Shown here in pieces: positions 1 to 7,601 of a stretch of DNA of 64,000 bases (position 1 is its first letter; every line of letters begins with the position of its first letter). The stretch is from Halobellus captivus (lineage in GTDB: Archaea; Halobacteriota; Halobacteria; Halobacteriales; Haloferacaceae). The DNA lies in the NCBI RefSeq assembly GCF_003697845.1, contig NZ_RDQE01000010.1, positions 62,001-126,000 on the forward strand, written 5' to 3'. The notes under the pieces are model-generated. The model was given only the letters and a program-made list of their open reading frames with translations. It made no database searches and was not told where the DNA came from. The translations under genes were made by a program, and so were the position numbers.

Positions 1-741
1 GAGTGCGACGTCTCCCGGGCGGTCGACCTCCCGGTCGACCGCGTGGCGATCGACTACGAGGGTCGAGAGCACTTCCCGGACGCCGCGACGCTCGAGGCGA
101 TCGCCGACGCGAAGTCGCTGTACGTCACCACGCCGGTCCGCGCCGACGGCTTCGACCCGCTCGGCGACGACTCGCTGCTCGACCGCATCCCGGACCGAGC
201 CCGACGGCTGCTCGTCGCCGGTCACGGCGCGTACCTCGACGAGTCGGAGGCGTCCCGCGCGATCGCCCCGCGGTTCGGGGCCGCCCGGGAGGCCGCCCCG
301 GACGCCTGGGTCGGGACCGAGGGCGTCGAACGGCTCGCGCTCGCGGCCGGCGGGACGCAGTACGAACTGCTCTCGCGGTCGACCGACCGGGACGCTCGCG
401 CGCTCCGTGCCGCCGGGTTCGACGGCGAGATAGCCGTCTACGCGCCGACCGTGCTGACCGACGACGAGGACGCGGTCCTCGACGGCGTCGGCGCGTACGT
501 CTCCCGGCGGCGACCGGTCGCCCGCGCGCTCCCCGACGGGGGCGACGCGAACGGCGGGACACCCCCGACGGACGCGACAGCCACGGGACGGACCCGCGAG
601 GTCCTCTCGGCTGCCGCACGCGACTTCGCGCTCGTCGGGTCGCCGGAGACCGTCCGCGAGCGCGTCGCGGAGCTCCGGGAGGCGGGCGTCGACCGCGTCG
701 TCGGCTACCCCGCCCGCGGGATCGACGAGTTCCTGTCGTAG
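1..741 (+). CDS. Luciferase-like (LLM/DUF7388-type) protein, 5' truncated by window edge
   Basis: The reading frame is open from the first base, so the true start lies upstream of the window; a GTG at 43 is only an internal codon. The C-terminal third contains a V-G-S-P-E-T-V-R-E-R segment followed by a G-V-D-R-V-V segment. This is the usual end of luciferase-like monooxygenase (LLM) and methylenetetrahydromethanopterin-reductase-like TIM barrels. From memory, haloarchaeal proteins of this exact type form a family of unknown function close to LLM enzymes (DUF7388). No flavin or F420 contacts can be assigned from the fragment. It ends 58 bases before the FAD oxidoreductase on the same strand. 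The family-level call is good; the substrate is unknown. Confidence 0.75.
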   Translation, partial: ECDVSRAVDLPVDRVAIDYEGREHFPDAATLEAIADAKSLYVTTPVRADGFDPLGDDSLLDRIPDRARRLLVAGHGAYLDESEASRAIAPRFGAAREAAPDAWVGTEGVERLALAAGGTQYELLSRSTDRDARALRAAGFDGEIAVYAPTVLTDDEDAVLDGVGAYVSRRRPVARALPDGGDANGGTPPTDATATGRTREVLSAAARDFALVGSPETVRERVAELREAGVDRVVGYPARGIDEFLS

Positions 742-799
742 GAACCTCGTTCCCGCAGCCGCCGGACCGTTTTTATCGACGCTTCGAGAAGGGTCGTCG

Positions 800-1984
800 A
801 TGACGGACTCGAACCCTTCGGACGGCGCGGAGCCCTCGGATCCCGCGGTGGCGGTCGTCGGCGGCGGTGCGGTCGGCGTCACCGCCGCTCACGACCTCGC
901 CGCGCGCGGCGCGACGGTGACGCTCTTCGAACGTAACGATCTCGCGAGCGGCGCGTCCGGACGGGCGGCAGGCGTCCTCTACGACGCCTACGCCGAGGAC
1001 GTCGACGCGGCGATCGGCGCGCGCGCGATGGAGCGGTTCCGCGGGTTCGATCGGACGCTGCCCGGCTTCGAGTTCACCCCGTGTCCGTACGTCATCGCGG
1101 TTCGCGAGGGCGACGAGGACGCCGGGGCGGTGCCGGAGATGGTCGACCGAATGCGCGAGCACGGCCGGGACGTCTCGGTCGTCGAGCCCGACGCGCTCGG
1201 CGAGCGGTTCCCGCTCTCGACGGACGACCTCGCGGTCGCCGCGGTCGGCGAGGGGGCGGGGTGGGCCGACCCGGGAAGCTACGTCGTCGCGCTCGGCGAG
1301 CGCGCGGCCCGCGAGGGGGTGACGATCGAGACCGAAAGCGAGGTGGAACCCGTCGCTGACGCGGGCGCGACGCTCCGCGTCGACGGCGCGGAGCGCGCGT
1401 ACGACGCGGTCGTCGTCGCGGTCGGCGCACACACCGAGCGCTTCCTCGGAGCCGCCGGGATCGCGGTGCCGGTGAAGCCGTACCGCGTCCAGGCGCTGAC
1501 GAGCCGCGTCGCATACGACGGGCCGATGACGTACGACGCGACCGCCGGCGTCTACTTCCGTCCGCACCCGACCGGACTGTTGGCGGGCGACGGCACCGAG
1601 CCGTTCGAGGCCGACCCCGACGCGTACGACCGCGAGGGCGACGACTGGTTCGTCGAGAACGTCTCGGCGGCGCTCCGCGAGCGCGCCGCCTACGACCCCG
1701 AGGTGGAGCGCGCGTGGGCCGGCCTCTGTACGGCGACGCCCGACGGCGACCCGCTTCTCGGCCCCGTCGCCGACGGCGTCTTCGTCGCCGCCGGCTGGCA
1801 GGGGCACGGGTTCATGCGCGCGCCGGCGACCGGGGAGGTCCTCGCCGAGGGCGTCCTCGCCTCGCTGTCGGGCGCGGCGGTCGGCGACGACGGCTCGCCG
1901 TGGGTCGAGGCCTTCGATCCGGACCGGTTCGAGGGCGACGAGACGTTCGAGATCGAGGAAGGGATGTCGGTACGGAACCGCTGA
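800..1984 (+). CDS. FAD-dependent oxidoreductase, DAO (glycine/D-amino-acid oxidase) family
   Basis: The 394-residue protein begins with a short acidic tail. An N-terminal dinucleotide-binding motif (V-V-G-G-G-A-V-G, residues about 18-25) follows, then an acidic end to the second strand (F-E-R), typical for FAD. Near the C-terminus, G-D-P-L-L-G-P and G-W-Q-G-H-G-F-M match the closing FAD-contact region of the DAO family (glycine oxidase, sarcosine oxidase, D-amino-acid dehydrogenase). It probably oxidises a secondary or D-amine, but the substrate cannot be read from sequence. A T-rich TATA-like element (ttttta near 770) sits about 28 bases before the ATG. The length is normal for the family. 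Confidence 0.88.
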   Translation: MTDSNPSDGAEPSDPAVAVVGGGAVGVTAAHDLAARGATVTLFERNDLASGASGRAAGVLYDAYAEDVDAAIGARAMERFRGFDRTLPGFEFTPCPYVIAVREGDEDAGAVPEMVDRMREHGRDVSVVEPDALGERFPLSTDDLAVAAVGEGAGWADPGSYVVALGERAAREGVTIETESEVEPVADAGATLRVDGAERAYDAVVVAVGAHTERFLGAAGIAVPVKPYRVQALTSRVAYDGPMTYDATAGVYFRPHPTGLLAGDGTEPFEADPDAYDREGDDWFVENVSAALRERAAYDPEVERAWAGLCTATPDGDPLLGPVADGVFVAAGWQGHGFMRAPATGEVLAEGVLASLSGAAVGDDGSPWVEAFDPDRFEGDETFEIEEGMSVRNR

Positions 1985-2014
1985 TATCGAGAGGGGGGCC
2001 GCAGTCCGGCCGAA

Positions 2015-2467
2015 CTATGCGTCGTCGGACTCGGCGTCCCCGGCGGCGGACCCTTCGCCCTCCTCGACGACGTCGACCGTCTCGGCCGCGCCGTCCTTCG
2101 GGATCTCGACCTGGAGCGTGCCGTTCCGGGTGAGCGTCGCGTTCGCGCCGTGGGGAGTCACGTCGGCGTCGGCGGGAAGCTCGGCGCTGCCCGAGAGGGT
2201 GAGCCCGCGGCCGGGGAACACCACGTCGAAGCCGTCGTAGAAGTCGCGGAAGCGGTCGAGTCGGACCTCGACGGTGTGGTCGAGGAACGTCACGTCCACG
2301 TCCTCGCCGTGGACGCCGGCCGCGTCGAAGACGACGAGGTAGGCGTCGTCGCTCTCGAGGAGGTCCGAGGAGAGCGGGCGGCGCTCCTGCATCCGGCTCC
2401 AGCCGCGTCCCACACGCTCGAGCGCCCCGCGGAGGACCGAGCGCCCGGTGTCGACGATGCGCGTCAC
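2015..2467 (-). CDS. Hsp20/alpha-crystallin-type small heat-shock protein (GvpH-like)
   Basis: The 150-residue acidic protein starts with GTG at 2467. An N-terminal arm of about 40 residues (R-S-V-L-R-G-A-L) is followed by an alpha-crystallin-like beta sandwich: a D-A-Y-L-V-V-F-D-A-A-G strand, V-D-V-T-F-L-D-H-T-V-E-V-R, and a late G-T-L-Q-V-E-I-P-K motif. An acidic C-terminal tail follows. Haloarchaeal small heat-shock proteins and gas-vesicle protein GvpH share this arrangement. The likely role is ATP-independent holdase activity in the cytoplasm. It lies 4 bases downstream of a zinc-ribbon gene and is probably co-transcribed with it. No gas vesicle genes are nearby, so a chaperone role is favoured. 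Confidence 0.85.
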   Translation of the reverse strand: MTRIVDTGRSVLRGALERVGRGWSRMQERRPLSSDLLESDDAYLVVFDAAGVHGEDVDVTFLDHTVEVRLDRFRDFYDGFDVVFPGRGLTLSGSAELPADADVTPHGANATLTRNGTLQVEIPKDGAAETVDVVEEGEGSAAGDAESDDA

Positions 2468-2471
2468 AAGG

Positions 2472-2627
2472 CTACACCTCGATCTCGGACAGGTCGGTCC
2501 CGCCGCAGTACGGACACGTCAGGTCCGTGACGGCGTGGTCGTCGGGAAGGTCGTAGGTGTAGTGGTTCTCGAACATGTCGAGTTCGCAGTCGTCGCTCTC
2601 GCATTTGACCTCCATCGTGGATGGCAT
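2472..2627 (-). CDS. Small zinc-ribbon protein (51 aa)
   Basis: This short gene reads from an ATG at 2627 to a TAG at 2472 and encodes 51 residues. It has two cysteine pairs: C-E-S-D-D-C near residues 9-14 and C-P-Y-C-G-G near residues 40-45. That is the arrangement of a minimal zinc ribbon. It ends 4 bases before the Hsp20 GTG start on the same strand, so the two probably form a unit. A very similar family of about 50 residues is widespread in haloarchaea (I recall it as DUF7559), with no known function. Confidence 0.75.
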   Translation of the reverse strand: MPSTMEVKCESDDCELDMFENHYTYDLPDDHAVTDLTCPYCGGTDLSEIEV

Positions 2628-2710
2628 TACCGGTCCCTTGTGTCGGCGAGGGCTTAAACGACGTGGGGCCGGCGATCCGGACGCCGGTCTCCTTCGAACC
2701 CGAGTCCCCC

Positions 2711-3121
2711 TCAGATTCCGGACCCTCGGAGCCGCTCCGGAACGACGGTCCGCTCCGCGAGGAGGACGACGGCGGTTCCACAGATCACGCCGAGGAGGAC
2801 GCCGTCCGACACGAACAGGAAGGGGACGCCGAACGCCAGCGAGACGCCGAGATACAGCGTGAAGAGGGTCGCCCCACCGAGGAACGCGATCCGGAAGAGG
2901 ACCGCGCGTCGCGCCGCCGGGAGTCGATCACGGGCGAGCCAGGCGACCGGGCCCGCGAGCACGGCGACGGCGAGCGCGGAGGCGGCGACGAGGAGCCACG
3001 GGACCGAGCCGGACTCGATGACCCGGGCGAGTGCGAGCGCGGCGAACAGTCCGAGCGAGACGTACAGGAGGAGGGTTGCACGACGGGGGGACATACGCGA
3101 TCGTTCGCCCCGATCGGTCAT
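2711..3121 (-). CDS. Four-helix integral membrane protein, unknown function
   Basis: The protein is up to 136 residues. It could start at the M-T-D at 3121 or nine codons later at M-S-P-R-R; the second gives a more usual short basic lead before the first helix. Four hydrophobic segments are visible (roughly residues 15-37, 43-64, 74-97 and 101-122), with a basic segment (R-D-R-L-P-A-A-R-R) between the second and third. No recognisable transport or catalytic motif is present. It is transcribed away from the winged-helix gene that starts at 3209. I do not recognise a family. Confidence 0.65.
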   Translation of the reverse strand: MTDRGERSRMSPRRATLLLYVSLGLFAALALARVIESGSVPWLLVAASALAVAVLAGPVAWLARDRLPAARRAVLFRIAFLGGATLFTLYLGVSLAFGVPFLFVSDGVLLGVICGTAVVLLAERTVVPERLRGSGI

Positions 3122-3170
3122 AAACGGTCGGAGGGATCCGACGAAATAGATATACTAGTACAAGAATACA

Positions 3171-3190
3171 GACATACATTTATATATCGA
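3171..3190 (+). promoter_or_regulatory. TATA element for the winged-helix/PemK-like pair
   Basis: An AT-rich run (ttatatat at about 3180-3187) lies about 26 bases before the ATG at 3209, inside a 90-base AT-rich spacer. This is the distance expected for a leaderless haloarchaeal transcript. Confidence 0.6.
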
Positions 3191-3208
3191 ACCGACGATC
3201 CTCGAAGC

Positions 3209-3559
3209 ATGCCCATCGGTATCGACGAGTTCGACTCACACGATCCGGACGAGCGGGAGACGAACGCGGAACGGGTGATCGGATTCCTGATCCACAATCG
3301 TGACAAGGCGTACAAGGCGGTCGAGATCGCCGAGGCGACCGGGATCAACGAGAACTCGATCCACCCGGTGTTGAAACGGCTCGCGGACCGCGATCTAGTT
3401 CGACACCGGGAGCCCTACTGGGCCATCGGCGACCTCGACGCGGTTCGGAACGCGATGACGTTCGCCTCGACCGCGGGGTTTCTCGACGAGGAACTCGGTC
3501 CCGAGAGTCGTGAGGAGTGGTTGGCCGCAGCACGGAATGAGACGGGGCGCGACGAGTGA
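3209..3559 (+). CDS. Winged-helix DNA-binding protein, candidate antitoxin/repressor
   Basis: The 116-residue protein starts with the ATG at 3209, just after a TATA element. Residues about 25-85 form a winged helix-turn-helix: A-V-E-I-A-E-A-T-G-I-N-E-N-S-I-H-P-V-L-K-R-L gives the HTH, and a D-L-V-R-H-R-E-P-Y-W wing follows. The stop overlaps the GTG of the next gene by 4 bases, so the two are translationally coupled. The downstream gene encodes a PemK/MazF-like fold, and order and coupling match a type II toxin-antitoxin module with a DNA-binding antitoxin. That role is inference. A simple local transcription regulator is the alternative. Confidence 0.75.
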   Translation: MPIGIDEFDSHDPDERETNAERVIGFLIHNRDKAYKAVEIAEATGINENSIHPVLKRLADRDLVRHREPYWAIGDLDAVRNAMTFASTAGFLDEELGPESREEWLAAARNETGRDE

Positions 3560-3909
3560 GCGCCCCGAAACCCAGCTTCGACGACCTCGAGCGAGGCCAC
3601 GTCGTTCTTGCCCCGGATCCGTTCAAGGAGGGAGACGACACGACCCGTCCGTGGGTCGTCGTCAACACAGAGCGACATCCCTTCGACAAGCGACAGTACG
3701 TCGTCATGGGATTGACGACGAGGACGTGGTACGACGAGCGCATCCCGCTCGAAACGGACGATTACCGACATCGACGAGCGCCACGGGACAGTTCGATCGT
3801 GCCACACGCGGTGGCGTCGCTCGGCCCGGGACTGATGACGGCGTACGTCTGTCGTGTCCGCGACGATCCGCTCGATCGAGCGGTCGAAACGCTCTCGAAA
3901 TATCTATGA
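3556..3909 (+). CDS. PemK/MazF-like protein, candidate toxin
   Basis: The 117-residue protein starts with a GTG at 3556 embedded in the stop of the preceding gene. An early G-H-V-V-L-A-P-D-P-F segment is followed by R-P-W-V-V-V-N, then M-G-L-T-T-R and a late S-S-I-V-P-H-A segment. These match the strand order of the SH3-like PemK/MazF barrel (G-D-I-V-L, R-P-x-x-V-V, and a later S-x-V). Family members are usually mRNA interferases neutralised by an upstream partner. The conserved catalytic residues of characterised MazF proteins cannot be confirmed by eye, so toxicity is not shown. No second copy is seen in the window. Confidence 0.68.
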   Translation: MSAPKPSFDDLERGHVVLAPDPFKEGDDTTRPWVVVNTERHPFDKRQYVVMGLTTRTWYDERIPLETDDYRHRRAPRDSSIVPHAVASLGPGLMTAYVCRVRDDPLDRAVETLSKYL

Positions 3910-3997
3910 TGTCGTCCGTTTCGGAGATCGATCCTGAGGATCGCCGGCCCCACGTTCCGCACGCGTTTTCCGTCTCGGCCGTCTACGACGGGGCAAC

Positions 3998-5830
3998 ATG
4001 ACCGATCCGGCCGATCTCTCCGTCACGATCGTCGACGGGTACGTCGACGAGCCGGCGCACTTCGGCGTGCCGCCGTACGTCTCGACGTACCCGCGGTACA
4101 CGGCCGGCGCGCTCGTCGACGCGGGCGTCCCCGAGGAGTCGATCACCTACCACACCATCGACGAACTGCGCGACGACCGGAACAAACACGCCGACGTCGC
4201 CGACGCGGACCTCTTCGTCTACGTCGGCGGCATGACCGTCCCCGGCAACTACGTCGGCGGGACGCCCGCCGAGCCCGACGAGGTCCGCGAACTCGGCTGG
4301 ACCGCCGACGGCGTCACGCTGCTCGGCGGACCGGTCCGATTCGGCGTCGGCGAGGAGAACGCCGGCGCACAGGACATGGAGCGCGACGACCTCGACTACG
4401 ACTTCGTCGCGAAGGGCGACGTCGAGGCCGCCGCCCACGACCTGGTCGCGAACGGGCTCGAGGGGTTCGGAAACCGGATGCGCGACAACGACGAGGTCGA
4501 TCGGTGGGCGGCGAAGGGCGCGTTCGTCGTCGAGCAACACCCCAACCACCCCGACTACCTCATCTGCGAGATGGAGACCTCCCGCGGCTGCGCCTACCGC
4601 TGTTCGTTCTGTACGGAGCCGCTGTACGGCAACCCGGCGTTCCGCGAGCCGCGCTCGGTCGTCGACGAGGTGGACGCGCTCTCGGACAGGGGGGTCAAAC
4701 ACTTCCGGCTGGGCCGACAGGCCGACATCCTCGCGTTCGGCGGCGACGGCGAGGCCCCGAACCCCGACGCGTTGCGGGAGCTGTACGGCGGGATCCGCGA
4801 GGTCGCGCCCGACCTGGAGACGCTCCACCTCGACAACATGAACCCCGTGACGATCGTGGAGTACCCCGAGGCGTCCCGCGAGGCGATCCGGGTCATCGCC
4901 GAGCACAACACGCCCGGCGACACGGCCGCGTTCGGCCTCGAGTCCGCGGACCCCGTCGTCCGGGAGGAGAACAACCTGCTCGTCACCGCCGAGGAGTGTC
5001 TGGAGGCGGTCCGCGTCGTCAACGAGGAGGGCGGCTGGCGGCCGGGCGACCCCACCGCCGGCGACTCCGGAGGCGTCCCGGGCCCGGACGACGACCGGCG
5101 GTACGGCCCCTCCACCGGCCCCGACGCGAGTCCGCGGCTCCCGAAGCTCCTCCCCGGGATCAACCTCGTTCACGGACTGAAGGGCGAGCGGCCCGAGACG
5201 TACGAGCACAACAAGCGGTTCCTCGGGCGCGTCTACGACGAGGGGCTCATGCTCCGGCGGATCAACGTCCGGCAGGTGATGGCCTTCGCCGGCACCGAGA
5301 TGGCCGAGACCGGCGCGGACATCGCCCAGGAGCACAAGGACCGGTTCGCCTCCTACAAGCGCGAGGTGCGCGAGACGATCGACAACCCGATGCTCGACCG
5401 GGTGGTTCCGCCCGGCACCGTCCTGCCGGACGTCCACCTCGAGTACCACCAGGACGGGAAGACGTTCGGCCGACAGCTCGGCACCTACGCCCTGCTCGTC
5501 GCGGTTCCCGGCGAGCGCGAACTCGGCACCGCGATCGACGTGGCGATCACGGACCACGGCTACCGCTCCGTGACGGGCGTCCCCTACCCGCTCGACGTCA
5601 ACGCGGCCTCGATGGACGAGCTGACCGCGATCCCCGGGATCAATCGGAACACGGCGGGCGACGTCGTCGTGGGGAGGCCGTACGACGGGATCGACGCGGT
5701 CGACGCCGGCGTCGCCGACCTCTCCCGGTTCGCGGTCGCCGGCGACGCGAGGGTACCGATCCCCGGCCGCGACCGTCCCGGGTCCGGCCCCGGTCCGGCG
5801 TCCCGATCGTCGCTCGGTCGCGGGGACTGA
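3998..5830 (+). CDS. Radical SAM protein with B12-binding-like N-terminus and C-terminal helix-hairpin-helix
   Basis: The 610-residue protein carries the radical-SAM cluster motif C198-x3-C202-x2-C205 (G-C-A-Y-R-C-S-F-C). The N-terminal 190 residues resemble the Rossmann-like domain that precedes the SAM barrel in B12-type and YgiQ-type families. A G-L-E-S-A-D segment (about residue 310) and a later barrel half follow. Near residue 530-560, N-A-A-S-M-D-E-L-T-A-I-P-G-I forms a helix-hairpin-helix typical of nucleic-acid binding. A TRAM-like or RNA-modifying role is possible but the substrate is unknown. The stop overlaps the next ATG by one base, so the pair is coupled to a metallo-beta-lactamase gene. 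The family occurs across archaea. Confidence 0.85.
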   Translation: MTDPADLSVTIVDGYVDEPAHFGVPPYVSTYPRYTAGALVDAGVPEESITYHTIDELRDDRNKHADVADADLFVYVGGMTVPGNYVGGTPAEPDEVRELGWTADGVTLLGGPVRFGVGEENAGAQDMERDDLDYDFVAKGDVEAAAHDLVANGLEGFGNRMRDNDEVDRWAAKGAFVVEQHPNHPDYLICEMETSRGCAYRCSFCTEPLYGNPAFREPRSVVDEVDALSDRGVKHFRLGRQADILAFGGDGEAPNPDALRELYGGIREVAPDLETLHLDNMNPVTIVEYPEASREAIRVIAEHNTPGDTAAFGLESADPVVREENNLLVTAEECLEAVRVVNEEGGWRPGDPTAGDSGGVPGPDDDRRYGPSTGPDASPRLPKLLPGINLVHGLKGERPETYEHNKRFLGRVYDEGLMLRRINVRQVMAFAGTEMAETGADIAQEHKDRFASYKREVRETIDNPMLDRVVPPGTVLPDVHLEYHQDGKTFGRQLGTYALLVAVPGERELGTAIDVAITDHGYRSVTGVPYPLDVNAASMDELTAIPGINRNTAGDVVVGRPYDGIDAVDAGVADLSRFAVAGDARVPIPGRDRPGSGPGPASRSSLGRGD

Positions 5831-6651
5831 TGTCGTCACCAGGACCCGCCGGGGACGTCTCCTCGTCGCCGACGATCACCCGCGTCGAACTCCCGGTCGA
5901 CACCCGCGCGACGACGGGAACGACGAACGCCTACCTCGCGAACGGCCTCCTCGTCGACCCCGCGGTCCGGACGGACGACCTCGACGAGGCCGTGGCGTCA
6001 CACGGATCGGCGGACGGATCCGGGATCGGGGCGATCGCCGTCACGCACACCCATCCGGACCACGTCGGCGCGGTCGCCGACTACGCGGACCGGACGGACG
6101 CGACCGTCCACGCGCACGCGGACCACGTCGAACGGTTCCGCGACGCGACCGGGACCGATCCGGACGGGACGTTCCGCGACGGCGACACGCTCGGGACGAC
6201 CGGCGTCCGCGCGCTCGACACGCCGGGGCACGCGCCCGACCACGTCGCGTTCGTTGTCGAGGACGACCCCGCCACCGCGGCCCTCGTCGGCGACCTCGCC
6301 GTCGCCGAGGGAAGCGTCGTCGTCGGGGCGCCCGAGGGGAACCTCCGCGAGTACCTGGCGAGTCTCGAACGAGTGCGCGACGCCGGCTTCGACCGGCTGT
6401 ACCCCGGCCACGGCCCGACGATCGAGGACCCGAACGCGACCTGCGAGCGGCTGATCGACCACCGGATCGCCCGCGAGGAGCGGGTGCTCGCGGCGGTCGA
6501 GGCCGGCGCGGCCGACGTCGACGCGGTCCTCGAGGCGGCCTACGACAAGGACCTGACCGGCGTGGCGGACCTCGCGCGGGCGACGGTTCGTGCGCACCTC
6601 GAGAAGCTGGCCGCCGAGGGGCGGATCGACGCGGCGTGGGACGACGGGTAG
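5830..6651 (+). CDS. Metallo-beta-lactamase fold hydrolase with C-terminal winged helix
   Basis: The 273-residue protein has the metal-binding motif H73-x-H75-x-D77-H78. A D-T-P-G-H-A segment near residue 130, a G-D-L-A segment near 153 and a Y-P-G-H-G-P segment near 195 complete the binuclear zinc site. The last 60 residues (A-V-E-A-G through L-E-K-L-A-A-E-G-R-I) form a winged helix like that of LACTB2-type hydrolases. The substrate could be a thioester, a lactone or RNA; LACTB2 is an RNase. The one-base overlap with the radical SAM gene, which itself carries a helix-hairpin-helix, suggests a shared process, perhaps on RNA. That link is inference. Confidence 0.85.
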   Translation: MSSPGPAGDVSSSPTITRVELPVDTRATTGTTNAYLANGLLVDPAVRTDDLDEAVASHGSADGSGIGAIAVTHTHPDHVGAVADYADRTDATVHAHADHVERFRDATGTDPDGTFRDGDTLGTTGVRALDTPGHAPDHVAFVVEDDPATAALVGDLAVAEGSVVVGAPEGNLREYLASLERVRDAGFDRLYPGHGPTIEDPNATCERLIDHRIAREERVLAAVEAGAADVDAVLEAAYDKDLTGVADLARATVRAHLEKLAAEGRIDAAWDDG

Positions 6652-6677
6652 CCGGGGGTCGTTCCCGACGACGGGAC

Positions 6678-7601
6678 CTACCCGCCGGTCGACTCAGTGC
6701 CGTCGATCGGATCCCCGTCACCGGACGCCGGGTCCCGTTCGACGTGGTCCCGTTCGGCCGGGATCGAGACGGTCGCCGACCGATCGGTCACGACGCCGTA
6801 CTCCGCGGTCGCGACCGACTGCGGAGCCCCCTCGAGCTCCGGCCCGTACCGCGATCCGAGCGAGGCGCGGACCGCGTCGCGGACGCAGGCCCTGATCGCC
6901 GCCCCGATCGCGGTGGCGGAGCCCGAGAAGGTCCTGCCCCCGTTATCACATCCATGTCCGTTCCCGTCTCCACCTCCATCCCCGTCCGAGTCGCGCTCCG
7001 GCGGGCAGCCGACCACGACCGCGTCGCTCGTCGTGCCGGGGAACCCGACCGTCGCGAGCAGCGTCGCCGCCTTCGCCTCGGCGGCGACCGCGACGAGGTT
7101 CGCGAGCGCGCCGGGCGCGAGCGGGCGGTCCGCGCCGACGAGGAGGTTGACGGTGCCGGCGGGGGGCGTCGCGTCCGGATCGACGTCGGATCGGACGTCG
7201 ACCTCGGGGGTGCCGGCGGGATCGATCTTCTCCTCCGGGAGCGGGAGCGCGGCGGGGTTCGAGACCCCCGCGGTGGCGAGCACGGTCGCTCCGTCAAGCC
7301 GTGCGACCCGGCCGTGTCGCTGGTCGACGCCGGTGAGGAGCGCGGGAGTGTCGGCAGGGGCGCCGTCGCTCTCGGCGTCGGCGAACCCCGCCGCGTCGAC
7401 TCGTCCGTCGACGTACTCGCGGAGGTCCCGCCGGCCGGCGTCGTCCCATCCTTCCGGGACCGTCACGTTGTAGGCGGCGTCGGCGACGCGGACCCCGCCG
7501 TCGAACCCGGTCGAGAGGAACCGTGTCGGGCCGTCGGTCCGACGGAACCGACAGACGCCGTCGATGACGTCCGCACTGAACGCGGAACGTCGACCGCTCA
7601 T
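6678..7601 (-). CDS. cbiZ: Adenosylcobinamide amidohydrolase
   Basis: The 307-residue protein begins at the ATG at 7601, which overlaps the stop of cobD by 4 bases. Segments recognisable as CbiZ include an early L-S-T-G-F-D-G-G, a V-L-A-T-A-G-V-S-N-P-A segment, a T-V-N-L-L-V segment, and a late F-S-G-S-A-T-A-I-G-A-A-I segment. CbiZ cleaves the aminopropanol side chain from adenosylcobinamide to give adenosylcobyric acid, which lets archaea salvage incomplete corrinoids. It is the last gene of the six-gene cobalamin operon. A His/Asp/Gly-rich low-complexity insert (about residues 205-225) is unusual and probably a surface loop. Confidence 0.87.
   Translation of the reverse strand: MSGRRSAFSADVIDGVCRFRRTDGPTRFLSTGFDGGVRVADAAYNVTVPEGWDDAGRRDLREYVDGRVDAAGFADAESDGAPADTPALLTGVDQRHGRVARLDGATVLATAGVSNPAALPLPEEKIDPAGTPEVDVRSDVDPDATPPAGTVNLLVGADRPLAPGALANLVAVAAEAKAATLLATVGFPGTTSDAVVVGCPPERDSDGDGGGDGNGHGCDNGGRTFSGSATAIGAAIRACVRDAVRASLGSRYGPELEGAPQSVATAEYGVVTDRSATVSIPAERDHVERDPASGDGDPIDGTESTGG

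Noticed and set aside
3345-3807. Long minus-strand frames antisense to the winged-helix/PemK-like pair
   Set aside because: They mirror the coding strand in high-GC DNA and are rich in Arg and Ser, as expected for shadow frames.
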